Part shown: positions 35,385 through 46,089 of the stretch, one piece after another
How the letters are laid out: each line of letters starts with the position of its first letter
Numbering within the stretch: position 1 is the first letter of the stretch
From: Plazaster borealis
Taxonomy: Eukaryota > Echinodermata > Asteroidea > Forcipulatida > Labidiasteridae
Assembly: GCA_021014325.1 (NCBI GenBank)
Contig: CM037476.1
Coordinates: 12,622,827-12,686,826 of the forward strand
DNA length: 64,000 bases
Reading direction: 5' to 3'
Position numbers and translations under genes: made by a program
Notes under the pieces: model-generated
Seen by the model: the letters and a program-made list of their open reading frames with translations, nothing else
Database searches by the model: none
Told to the model about the DNA's origin: nothing

Positions 35385-36849
35385 TCCTAAATTGTACATA
35401 ACTTATGCTAATTATTGTCATAACTTCTAACTGTTTTCACCCCTATCTAATTTGAATTTTTTTTGAAATTTTGTTGTGTATAACCTAATGGTTAAATATA
35501 AATTATAACCTAATTATAAATTATAAGCAAATTATACTCAATGTTGAACTATAAATGGAATTTAATTAAAATATTAATGACCGATCTTTGGTTGACGAGA
35601 CAAACAAAGACAACTTGAGTTTGTTTTGCTTTAGGCTACACCAAATTGCATTTTGAGATTATAATTTTTTTAATAAAGTGTATGCGTTTTTAATCACTCG
35701 TAAAGGCCCCCTTTTGATTAGCAGGAAATGCATGTTGCATTGACTTCAAAGCTTTGTGATAGTTACAATGTTTTCGACTTGTATATGTAAACGGTATACA
35801 AAAAAATACAAAAATCTTTTTTACATTTTAGTTCACAAGTCACAGTTACGCTTACGAGCTATAGTGTCCATTTATAGGTCATCCAATTATGATAATATAC
35901 TAACACAAGTTTCATATATGGATTATTAAAACTTGGATTATGGTTGTTGTTATGCAGTGTGCGATTACAGAGACCTATGGTATAAACTACTCCAGCACCA
36001 TAGGATACGTGCCGGGCATGAGTGGTCCGTGCCGCTTCCAAACATGGACGGAGGGATCAGCAAATAGTGGCGAGAGTGTGTGCTCGCAAAGTGTGGCAAA
36101 CATGTAAATAAAAGGAACATGCTCCGAATAATCCCGCAAGCTTGGGATTATAACTGCTTACAAGATCGCTACAATCACCGTAAAGCACATATACGAGGAG
36201 ACAGAGAAAACTAAACCTGCTGTGTTTGACAAACTGCAAGACACGTATAAAAGCTACAACACGATCCGAAGCCTCGCCGGCCGTTATAACACAAATCGCA
36301 ATTATGGCCCAAAACGTCTAATTGAATACATGAATAGAATTTTTGGGTGACAACCGAAGAAAAAAAGAAGAAGAAAGAAATGACTTGAGACAAACATGCA
36401 CTGACTCCACGACTGAAAAAAATATGGAGAGAGGTTATTTCCGGAAGCGGTTTCCTACCCCGGACTGTCTCTGTGTTTGCATTCGATTATGGAACCCTGG
36501 TAGCCAACTCATTCACGAGTGGCTTCCTGTCATCTACAAGAGCATCATTCAAAAAGCATCTTTTTGTTACTCAAGCCCTCCCCCAGGGAAAGCCCAAGCT
36601 CTTAATTGTTTCCGCCGATCCTGGAGAGCCTTCTTAAAAACTGATGAGGAGAAGTACCGAAACAAATCAACAGGGAGACGGTTGGCTGTTTTGCAGGACA
36701 TATCGACTACAACTGTAAGATAGTTGATTTCTGATTGTCCTCTCTACATTCAGCTCAAGCGGCCCGGATCAATATCGTCAAGAAAACGGCTTGGTATAAT
36801 TTTAAATGACGCAGTACAAACATTTCAGATAAGCATGTGATGGTTTTAA
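35385..36849. other. stretch left of the candidate exon; no further exon found
   Basis: This would be intron 1 of the minus-strand gene. It contains AT-rich sequence and a purine run at 36355-36380. A 126-codon plus-strand frame at 36343-36723 has no recognisable domain and no conserved look. Confidence 0.4.
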
Positions 36850-36855
36850 ACTTAC

Positions 36856-36937
36856 CCAGCCTGACGGTTTCTGGGAGAGAAAACGCCGTCTGGATGCACA
36901 GCAGCCAAAAGAAGGTCCAAATCCGATAGAAATCCAT
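36856..36937 (-). CDS. candidate first coding exon with signal peptide and splice donor
   Basis: Read on the minus strand, GCCATGG gives a good Kozak context. It is followed by 27 codons and one extra base, then the strong donor GTAAGT at 36855-36850, so the exon ends in phase 1, which is common for signal-peptide exons. The peptide starts MDFYRIWTFFWLLCIQ, a short polar start followed by a hydrophobic core. A cleavage site is plausible after the small-residue stretch TAFS, and the exon ends LPETVRLG with the glycine codon split by the intron. An in-frame ATG 24 codons upstream (37009) would add a non-hydrophobic leader, so I prefer the internal start. ETVRLG followed by a split glycine resembles the beginning of ionotropic glutamate receptor amino-terminal domains, where a strand of the form (V/I)x(I/L/F)GG(I/L)F crosses the first exon junction. 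That identification is inference from one short motif. Later exons were not found to the left, so the first intron may exceed 36 kb or the gene may be something else. Confidence 0.5.
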
Positions 36938-37520
36938 GGCAGAGAAACAGTACAGACGTCCTTCGACAACAAAACAAGATGTTAATACACGGTTATTTAC
37001 CCCCGGCAATGAAATGGCCTACGCCTTTGTAGTTGAAAGCTTTGTTGCGGTTTCTTTGGAGAAACACCTCTCTTATATTCCTAGGTTATGCTTCCACACT
37101 GAAGTACTGGAAACCACTCGAGTTGCGAAACGTCCTGCACGCGCTCCAGTGGTAAAAGTGAAAGTGGTGGCTATCGTACCCCGATAGCGAGAGCTCCACT
37201 CGGTAGAATTTGCTCACTCAGTATGGATCCGTGATGTGCAACACACTGCTCCAGGCGTCTATCCTGTAAAAAGCCCAGTAGAAAAATAACATCAGTCTGT
37301 GTGAGTGCTCACCATAGGGCATGCCGCGTTAATGAATGAAGAAGAAGAGAGAAAAAATTGTAACGTAGGATTTAGACGCCTCAAGCAGGACGGGGCTCCC
37401 TAGTCTGCTAGTAATTAGATCAGGGCGTGGATTTGATTGGCCGGTCGGGTGGATGTGGCGTGGACAATGGATGTATCGTGGGGATGATCCTGTGGGAGAC
37501 GGGGGCTAGGCAATCGATAA
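36938..37520 (-). promoter_or_regulatory. putative 5' UTR and promoter region of the signal-peptide exon
   Basis: This is the sequence immediately upstream of the candidate first exon on the minus strand. It is richer in G and C than most of the window and has no recognisable repeat. On the minus strand there is a TATAAG within GGAATATAAGAGAGG at about 37066-37080, and a CCAAT-type box (GGCCAATCAAAT) near 37433-37445. The spacing of the TATA-like motif to a good initiator is not ideal, so the start of transcription cannot be placed. Confidence 0.25.
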
Positions 37521-37640
37521 ATAACGGGATGATAAGGATACATGGACAAACGCGTAACGGTTAGTTACTGGGTGACGATTATTTACTTGTGTACACTTTT
37601 AGTCAATGAGGCGGGACGGCACTGCTGTTGCACAATAATG

Positions 37641-38240
37641 TCAATTGTCGAATATAAATATTCTTTATGCGTGTTTTTTTTTTGCGAGGTATACAAACAT
37701 ATGTAAATGAAAACCCACTGTTAAAAGTACACTTCACTTCTGTTTATGGGAACATACGTCGATGATTTTTCGAGGATGAATAAAGTGATCACAATCCACT
37801 AGTTACCGGTTCAGATTCAGTCCACCGTCAAATATAAATATTTTTAGGCATAATAGAAACATTTTGTATGTGCTAAGTATACAAATGTATGTAAATGAAA
37901 ACCTACAATTAATAGTACACTTCACTTCCTATAAAGGGAAATTAAGTTCATGATGGGTTTTTTTTCGGGGGGGATTTAACGGATCAAAATCCACTAGTTA
38001 TCAATAAACATACGAAACAAACTCATGATACTATCGTCAGAATGACTCCATTGTCAAAAATAAATAGGCATAATAGAAACATGTTTTTTGCGAGGTATTC
38101 AAAACGAAATTAAATGAAAATCTGCCAATTAAATTTTAAAAGTTCACTTCACCTAAGTTTTAAAGGGTAGACTCGTCAATGTTTTGGGGGTAAATTTAAC
38201 TGATCACAATTAACTAAGAACCAATAAACACATAATACAA
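37641..38240. repeat. three-copy tandem repeat, unit about 180-220 bp
   Basis: Units start with GTCGAATATAAATA at 37648, GTCAAATATAAATA at 37828 and GTCAAAAATAAATAGG at 38053. Each continues with GCATAATAGAAACAT-type words, GTAAATGAAAACC, AGTACACTTCACTTC and a GATCACAATCCACTAGTTA ending. Confidence 0.85.
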
Positions 38241-38331
38241 AGATTCAGTGGTGAACCTTTCGTAAAATTACGAAATTACGCAAAACGGATATTGTTTTTG
38301 TCATTAAAGACACACGTTCAAAGAATCGAAC

Positions 38332-38720
38332 TTAAAGGCACTGTACACGTTTGGTAATTACTCAAAATAAATATTAGCATAAAAACTGACTTGGTAACGA
38401 GCAAATAACAGAGAGCTGTTGATAGTAAAAAACGTTGTGAGAAACGACTACCTCTGAGGTAACGTAGTTTTTGAGAAAGAGGTAATTTCTCACTAAAATA
38501 ATAAAAGACTTCTTGCAAGAAGCCTTTTATTCCTAATCTGAAAGCACACAAATTTGTACAACAGGGGTGTTTTTTCTTGCATCATTTCATCATTTTCTTG
38601 CAACTTCGATGACCAATTGAGCCCAAATTTTCACAGGCTTGTTATTTTATGCATATATTGGGATACACCAAGTGAGAACACTGGTCTTTGACAATTACCA
38701 AACGTGTTCAGTGCCTTTAA
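38332..38720 (-). mobile_element. TTAA element, subfamily A, copy 8
   Basis: Inverted full-length copy with TTAA ends. A CATCATTT duplication near 38578-38592 makes it the longest copy. Confidence 0.92.
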
Positions 38721-40072
38721 TACAATTGGGGCAATCGAAACAAGCAACCGTGCTATTGGGGTATGCACATGCCATTTCACTATCCTTGACAGTATTTTAG
38801 GCGGAATAATTTGTCTGGAGAATAGGTTCAAGTAAAATACGCTGTGATCAGTGAGCTTTCAGATGTACATTTGTGTGTTTCTTGATCTATGAAAACTCGT
38901 CAGACGGTATATATTGTCATGTCTCCGTCGCCCCAACTTTAATATTTTTTTTCTTCAATTCCTACATTTGTTTCCCCCGGTTGGTTGAAAACCATGAAGA
39001 GTTGCACATAATGTATGCATTCTCCCGTCGAATAAAAACATTACCAATATATTAATGGTTTGCCATTTGCTAGCCGCTCTATAAAACAAAACTGCTTTTG
39101 TTTGCCCCACAACTCCGACAAAATCTGCGATCTGTTTCTCGATTTTTTTTTTTTTTTTTTTTGGGGGGGGGGGGTGCATACACAAAACTAATATTTACCC
39201 GAGTATGACATGCTTACATGAAAGGGCAAGTGAAATGCGTTCGATAGCGGGAAAATCCAGGTGATGAGCGCGAGGCAGCTAAGGTACACACTTCTCCAGA
39301 CTTCAAGGAGAAATCAAACAATTATATTAGATTGTTGGCCAAAACAAACAAGGCAATTTGAGTTATGGGTTTGTTTTTTTCTATGTTGTTGTTGATGGAG
39401 TGTAGATTTCGAGAGCCCTGACATTATCGATTGGGCTTATTATACGTACAGCATTCGGGCGAACCATAGAAATGCTTTGTAAACATTATGCATATCGTCT
39501 GTCAAAAATGATAAGTTTAAAAAAACAAAAACAAAAAAACAAAAACCCCAATATGATATATAATTTGTCATTGTTTATATTTTTGATTTATTTATTATTT
39601 TAAAAAGATGGAATTTCCAATCAAAATGGATCTACCCGCCTTAGCACAGAATGATTTTCCTGAAGAATGCACTGAAGGACCTCATGCACTGACGTCATCA
39701 TGCCACCATCTTTGAGATAAAACGATGGTGAAACATTGGGAAACGCACAGCTATGTACGCGCGGTACAGCAGATTGATCAGCCAATAAGGTGCCCTACTC
39801 AAATGACGTCATGTGCAGAATGTCTATACACTTTTAATAACAGTCATAATTGGGTAGCTTTTTTTTCTCTCTCATAAAAGCTCTATCGATAAGTCAATAT
39901 GCAGAAACGCCGAGTTTGGAAGGCGTGATTGCGCTTTAATTCCTGATAAATAATACAGAAGGGAAAAAGGCTGGTAAACCACGTAGGGCATAATCGTTAT
40001 ATTTTTTACCATGGATCAGTTTGGGAAGTGAGGTATAATTAGTTTAATATAATGGAGACGAATATTCATCCG
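38721..40072. other. stretch without recognised genes
   Basis: Includes a T-run then G-run at 39140-39173 and an A-rich run near 39518-39548. No recognisable gene. Confidence 0.45.
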
Positions 40073-40359
40073 CTCTCAAAATTCCCGGGTCAGAATTGAC
40101 ACAGATTCCAGGTCCCAGGGAGCCTGATCCTTTTCTTGGTCAGGCTGACCCGGAAAGTAGTAAACAAAAAAAAAGGGATTTTAACTCGGATTCTGCGTAA
40201 TTTTAACCGATTTCTTGGTAATTTTTGACACAGATTCCGGGTCATGGAAGCCGGAAGCCGGGACATGGAAGCCGGATCAATTCTGACCCAGAAATGTGTC
40301 AGGGCCCCTTGGACCCGGAATTCGGGTCAACTCTGACCCGGAATTTTCTAAGGTGTACA
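40073..40359. mobile_element. TIR element with CCCGGGTCAGAATTGAC arms, copy 1
   Basis: The left part CTCAAAATTCCCGGGTCAG and the inverted right part (minus strand TAGAAAATTCCGGGTCAG) agree over about 60 bp with mismatches. Several GACCCGG/CCGGGTC words lie inside. A second copy is at 53445-53633. Confidence 0.75.
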
Positions 40360-40887
40360 AGTGTTCATTTTGTTTTGGTCCGACATCTTCGATGTAACAC
40401 AATTATGGAAAGGCGCACAGGAACGCTGATTCCCAAGGTCCGCTAGCCCACCCCACACGACAATTCGCTGCATCTCTGGTGAGTTCGATAATTTCATGTA
40501 CTACAGGTATATATTTATATGCGTGATAATGCATCTTTAAAGTTCACAAGAAAAAAAATTAGGCCATGACATTTTTTCTTTAGATCATACTGTTCAGGTG
40601 AACGACCATTCAGGGAAGATGAGGAATCGAAAAACCTCACATAAAATACGCCGAAATGTGATTTGCAAAAGTAAGGTGCACGCCTTGTCGGCGCCCATGA
40701 CGTATTCACAAAATGCTCCTTATTTTGTAGTATTGGTTTGAGCTAACAAATCTTCTATATAATGATAATGGAGGCCAACTTAAGGACGTGACCGATTTGC
40801 TGGCTTTGGCAGTGGCTATGACCGGATTGTTGAAAAAGTCTTATTCTTCAAACTATATTGCTGCCACCATTGGCCATAAATGTAGCT
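40360..40887. other. stretch without recognised genes
   Basis: No recognisable feature. Confidence 0.4.
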
Positions 40888-41435
40888 GAAGTCACTTATA
40901 ATTTGAATGCGGCCTAGGCAACCGCCATGTTTGTTTGATTGTTTGTTTGTTTGTTGGTCGTGTTTTTGTTATGTTTTAAATAATATTTCGATTTAGAAGT
41001 CGCTTATAATTCGAACGCGGCCTAGGCAACCGCCAAGTTTGTTTGTTTGTTTGTTTGTTGGGTGTTTTTTGTTTAGTCTTTAATATTATTTCGATTTAGA
41101 AGTCACTTATAATTCGAACGCGGCCTAGGCAACCGCCATGTTTGTTTGTTTGTTTGTTTGTTGGGTGTGTTTTTGTTATGTTTTAAGTAATATTTCGAGT
41201 TAGAAGTCGCTTATAATTCGAGCGCGGCCTATAGGCAACCGCCATGTTTGTTTGTTTGTTTGCTTGTTTGTTTGTTGGGGATGTTTTTTTTATTACTATT
41301 TTATTATTTAGATTTAGAAGTCGATCGCTTATAATTCGAGCGCGGCCTAGGCAACCGCCATCTGTTTTGTTTGTTTGTTTGTTTTGGGGGTCTTTTTTGT
41401 TTTGCTTAAAAAAATGTATTATTTAGATTTATTTG
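40888..41435. repeat. five-copy tandem repeat, unit 103-114 bp
   Basis: GAAGTCRCTTATAATTCGAA-type units start at 40888, 40996, 41099, 41203 and 41317. Each contains GCGGCCTAGGCAACCGCCA, then a (GTTT)n run and an AT-rich tail ending TTTAGAAGTC. The (GTTT)n tract varies in length between units. Confidence 0.93.
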
Positions 41436-41699
41436 CTTATATTTGTTACCACGGCTGCTTTCGAAAACGTCAGAAAAGGGAAAAAAGTAATATTGGGTGA
41501 TCAAAGATATTAATAGTTCTCTGTAATAATGACATACCGGTAAAGCAGTGAGCTTCCAGATTGACACCAGACATTTTGTTTCAATGGTTGATATTATCAT
41601 TTAAATGTCCTCCTGTAAATCGTTGGTGACCGAAATTATTATGTCAATGTTCATTTCATTTAGTGTAATGGTTGTAGCAGCAACTTGGGGCTCTTCATC
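41436..41699. other. stretch without recognised genes
   Basis: No recognisable feature. Confidence 0.4.
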
Positions 41700-41988
41700 A
41701 GAGAGCTAGTAACGCTTGGACACATTCCTATATGTTGTTGTTGTTGTTGTTGTTTGTAAGTTGTTGTGTTCCTATTCGTACGTCCTTTGTTTGTCCGTTT
41801 TTCTTGTCTCTGTCTGTCCACAGGCTGATTACTACAAGCCTCGGCTTATCAAATCAACCTCCATACTGTTCATTTCCTTTGACTGTATAAACCTTAGACT
41901 GCTCTGTTAGCCATTACATTGTATATGCATTCTGTAATGCTGTGTTTTTGACAGTATGGAAATAAATGTGAATTGAATTGAATTGAAT
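41700..41988 (+). mobile_element. LINE 3' untranslated end with (GAATT)n tail
   Basis: The sequence ends GGAAATAAATGTGAATTGAA and repeats GAATT three times. Upstream is a (GTT)n run at 41733-41753 and CAGGCTGATTACTACAAGCC, which resembles CR1-like LINE 3' regions. No reverse-transcriptase frame is present. Confidence 0.6.
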
Positions 41989-42086
41989 ATCCGTAGTGCG
42001 TTTCATACCACGGTAACTATATAGGTACTGACTGTATACATGTACATCTGGGGATTATCTCTTGGGTTGAGTCATCTAAGTTTTTC

Positions 42087-42199
42087 AGGTGTTCGGGCAA
42101 ATAGCCCGAACAACTCATTGTTTTTGTTCTGTTTTTTTTTTAGGTGTTCGGGCATATAGCCCGAACAACTCATTGTTTTTGTTCTGTTTTTTTTTTTAT
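42087..42199 (+). repeat. duplicated 55-bp hairpin block at the left edge of the Helitron-like array
   Basis: AGGTGTTCGGGCAAATAGCC and its near-copy at 42142 each form a GTTCGGGC/GCCCGAAC hairpin. Each is followed by AACTCATTGTTTTTGTTCTG and a T run. AGGTGTTCGG is the inverse of the CCGAACACCT found near the 3' hairpins at 48705 and 51944. Confidence 0.85.
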
Positions 42200-42204
42200 T
42201 TTTT

Positions 42205-43888
42205 AGTTTTTCTTATTCTTTTCCCCAAGCTTTGTCCGCAAGCAAACGCATACTTGCGAACCTTTGATCAACTTGAAACTTCATGTGAAGTTAGAACATA
42301 ACTAGCAGAAGCTGAGTAAGTTGTGACGTCACGATTACGTCATCAGGTGTCAAATTACAAGCCATTTAAGGCCAAAAAGTGACCATATGCCAATGCCTGT
42401 ATGTCTCTGAATATTATAGCTACAGTATTCATATTTGGGCATATGATTGATCAAGACACGGGCAACATTTCAAAAGTTAACGTCAAAATCGTATGACCTT
42501 TTCTTCGAGGTCATGCCCCTAGGTCGAAGTTTGCCTTTGGTTTTTTTCTTGAAAAACATCATTTTCGGGCTTATTTCCGGCGTAACTCAAGATTGAAATT
42601 GAATTTTACATTGAAACTCATAAGACATTTGAACCTAAATATCAAGACGACACAAACTTGATAATGTCATAATGACGTCATCAGGTATTGAATTACATCA
42701 AATCAAAATTTAATATTTGAAATAAAATCATAACTCATGAACGACATGTTGGATTTTTACAATCTATACATCATCGGAAAGTTCGTTAAAGGTTCAACAG
42801 ACGCTACACAGAAAGTGACCCCATTTGACCTTGACTTCCGGTTCAACCCGGAAATATAAAATTCCATAAAATTCGTATCTCAAAAATTACTTATCATTTC
42901 AGAATAAATTTTGCATCAGGTTGTAGAACATTGAGCCTGCTCAAACTTTTGCACAGAAATGACAACATTTTGACATTTACATCTTGTCTTATAACCACCG
43001 GCATTAAAGCGCACGTTTGTGTTGACCCACTTTGATAACGCGGGATAGTGTAATAGCACGTGTACAGAGACATGTATATTGAACGTGTAGTTCAGTTACA
43101 CCAACTACATGTACGAATACATTTAGCAACGCTGCATGTTACCTTGTTTATTGCGCACCACGGCATAAAGATAATCCATCTAAAACTTGAAAAATTCGTA
43201 ACTCCTGAACCACATATTGGATTTTTACAATCTATACGTCATCTGAAAGGTACATATAAAACCTAACATACGCTACACTAATTGTGACCCCGTTTGACCT
43301 TGACTTCCGGTTCAAAGCGGAAGTTGAAATTTAATATTTCAAAATTCATAATTCCTGAACCACATATTGGATTTTTACAATCTATACATCATTGGAAAGT
43401 TCGTTAAATGTTCAACAAACGCTACACAGAAAGTGACCTCATTTGACCTTGACTTCCGGTTCAAACCGGAAGATGAAATTGTATATTTGAAAAAACAGAA
43501 CTCCTGAACCACACATTGGATTTTTATCATCTATACATCATTAGAAAGGGCTCCAAAGATTTAAAAAACGCTACACACTGTGACCTCATTTGACCTTTAC
43601 TTCCGGTTCAAACCGGAATTTGAAAGTTTTTGTTTCAACAAATCTTTTGAGGTTTACAATCCATACATCATCTAAACGTCTTCATAAACTAAACACGCGC
43701 TACACAAAATGTAACCCCTATTTGACATTGACTGTCGGTCCAAACCGGAAGTTGATGTTTCATTTTTTGAAAAATTCATAACTCCTGGACCAGGCATTGG
43801 ATCGATTAGGTAAAATGCTGTGACCTATTCATTCAATCACTCTCACGAACACCTTGTTTTTGTCACATGACAAAAACTGAATTTCTAG
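42205..43888 (+). mobile_element. Helitron-like non-autonomous unit I
   Basis: A unit of 1684 bp starting AGTTTTTCTTATTCTTTTCC. It ends with CGAACACCTTG, a hairpin (TTTTTGTCACATGACAAAAA), then GAATTTCTAG. It carries five or six internal sub-repeats of about 140 bp with TTGGATTTTTACAATCTA, ATACATCATCTGAAAG, GCTACAC and ACTTCCGGTTCAAACCGG. A terminal hairpin followed by CTAG fits Helitron/Helentron 3' ends. No Rep/helicase is encoded, so it would depend on an autonomous element elsewhere. Confidence 0.6.
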
Positions 43889-44275
43889 TGGATTTTTGAG
43901 TTTGTTCCATCTCAAAAATACACACAAATCGTTGTCCGCAGACTTTGACATTCTTCCCAATCTCGTACGGTAATGAAACTTGGCAACAGTGTTACACCTG
44001 ACAAATAGATGAAACAGAAATTTAGACAACATAATGACGTCATCCAATGATTTATTGTGTAATTAAATGCAATTAATTTTAATCAAATTTTGAGTTTTTG
44101 GTTAAATAACCAGAACTAATAAACTAAAAACGATAAATTCGTTGTTATTTTTTGAAAACAAAAATGGTATTTAAACCACTGCAAGCATTCATGCGACAAT
44201 TCATGCATGTTTACTTTCGAGACACATTGTCAATGTAACTGTGAAGCTATCAAGTGAAAAATGTAGTGGTTAAAT

Positions 44276-44613
44276 GTACACAATAGTGTCTACACTCCGA
44301 AGTTTATTTTAGTACATACATTGTGTCGGACAATAAACAAATGCAAGCAGCAATGCGATACGTCATGAATGTTTTTATTTTCGAGACACATTTGTCAAGG
44401 TAACTGTGAAGCTATCAAATCGTCACCCACCGAGTCCACGAACTGACACACACGTAGACAGTAAAAAGTAACAATTGTAGAAAACGGCATTTAATGTTGA
44501 ACGCTTTAAAAAAATCCCGCTTTTCTTTCAAACGTCACTAGTTTTCTTACAGTGGAGACTTGTTACTTTGAACTTTAATACATGGTGCTTATGACTGCTT
44601 TTCGTCCTAAATA
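44276..44613 (+). repeat. 340-bp direct repeat, left copy
   Basis: Starts GTACACAATAGTGTCTACAC and ends ACTGCTTTTCGTCCTAAAT. It matches 48112-48448 with scattered differences. It includes AACGGCATTTAATGTTGAAC and a TTTTCTTACAG word. Confidence 0.8.
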
Positions 44614-45441
44614 AATAAGCAATAAAGTTAAACGTTTTGTGTTAGTACGTGAAATCAGAAATTGATTCAAAATGTTTTCGAGCTTGAAACATTAGTACCG
44701 TAGCTCAGAGTATTCCAGGATGGGGAACAACTTCTGACTCAAGCATATTCTGTACATTTCAAAATTAAACTTATCTTTTTTGATAATCTTAAAAAAATAA
44801 TAGACGATTGATAGAGCGTGCCCTTACAGTTGGTGACTTCATAATTCCTTACATTATAACATCAGAGAACACATAAAGTAGCATACTGTGCAACACAGTC
44901 TTATGGAGATGTTTCTTTACCACACAGGCCATAGGACAGGAATTGTGGCGAGCGAAATCTATTGACACTGGTGACATCATGATGACGTCGCACAATGTTT
45001 TAGCCTAACAAACACATCTACAGTATCCCACAAGTACACAATCGAAAACAGTTAATCGGACTTATACTTTTCGAGATATGGTGGTCTCAAGATTTGCTAA
45101 TTATATTCATCATACAATAAACCATTGCAAGCAGTTCTTCAACAAGGCATGGATTTTTACTTTCAGGACAAATTTTGTCAATGTACTGTGAAACTATCAA
45201 ATGCACAAATGTATTTCATTTTATCGCCTAAACGATCAAATGCTTTATACGCAGGGAAGACAGTTTCTCATGTCACGGCGGTACGCATGCATCAATAATA
45301 ATTATGTGTTAACATGGTACCTGTAGAGACTCCCATCATCAGGTTGACATGAGATAGCAAGCTTGGGGCCAACCTACATCACTTTTTCCCAAAGGGTTTT
45401 GTGTTTCGTAGCCGGCTACTATCCCGTTGGTTCTCTCTACA

Positions 45442-46089
45442 GGGCCCATGTTTTCATAGAGTGCTTAAGCAGAAGCTAAATATAAAATAGGCTGCTATAA
45501 AGCAACAATAAGCAGGATACCAGTCACAGCTTGAACATTTGACATGTTATTTTGGCTGGTACCTCATTCTGGTGAGCGTAATTTTCTTGTGCTTGTGCTT
45601 GGCTGCTCTTTGTAAAGCCCTTTTCACACTACAGAGCCACTTCCCGGGAAATAAAATCCCGGGAAAATCCCGGGAGTTTTTAACCCCACCGCCACCCCAG
45701 GAACCGTTCTCACTATCCCAATTTGGTAACTCCCGGGAGTACTATTTCCCAGGAATATCACGGTCGTTTCACACTTGCGATCAAACCCCAGGAAATGTGG
45801 TAAACAGGTCAGCCCTTTCGAGATTAATGACGTCTCAATACAGTGGACGCAAAAGGTGGGGTAAGTTAAACCCGCTTCTGTTCTCACTAGCTGCTTTTTC
45901 CCGGGAAAAACGTTTTACCCAGGGTTAACTCCTTAACCCTACCCCTGAGCAGGGTTAATTATTTCCCGGGAATAAGCTAATTCCCGGGAAATTCCCGGGA
46001 GTTTTTTTGTAGTGTGAACAGATCGACCAAACGTTCCCGGGAATTTCCCGGGAAATACCTATAGTGTGAAAAGGGCTTAATTGGCCCAA
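45442..46089 (+). mobile_element. family E element, copy 5, disrupted by another element
   Basis: Left part GGGCCCATGTTTTCATAGAG through AAGCAGGATACCAGTCACAG to GGCTGCTCTTTG. The missing right end AATTGGCCC lies beyond the inserted element at 46079-46089. The join restores a normal E terminus. Confidence 0.78.
45616..46077. mobile_element. PIF/Harbinger-like TIR element rich in CCCGGG
   Basis: The ends AGCCCTTTTCACACTACAG and (minus strand) AGCCCTTTTCACACTATAG are inverted repeats. TAA flanks both sides (45613-45615 and 46078-46080). A three-base TAA target duplication is typical of PIF/Harbinger. The 462-bp interior contains ten CCCGGG sites, mostly in TTCCCGGGAA contexts, and no transposase. 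Confidence 0.78.

Noticed and set aside
36343..36723. 126-codon plus-strand frame upstream of the signal-peptide exon
   Set aside because: Low-complexity start, no recognisable domain, and it overlaps other short frames on the minus strand.
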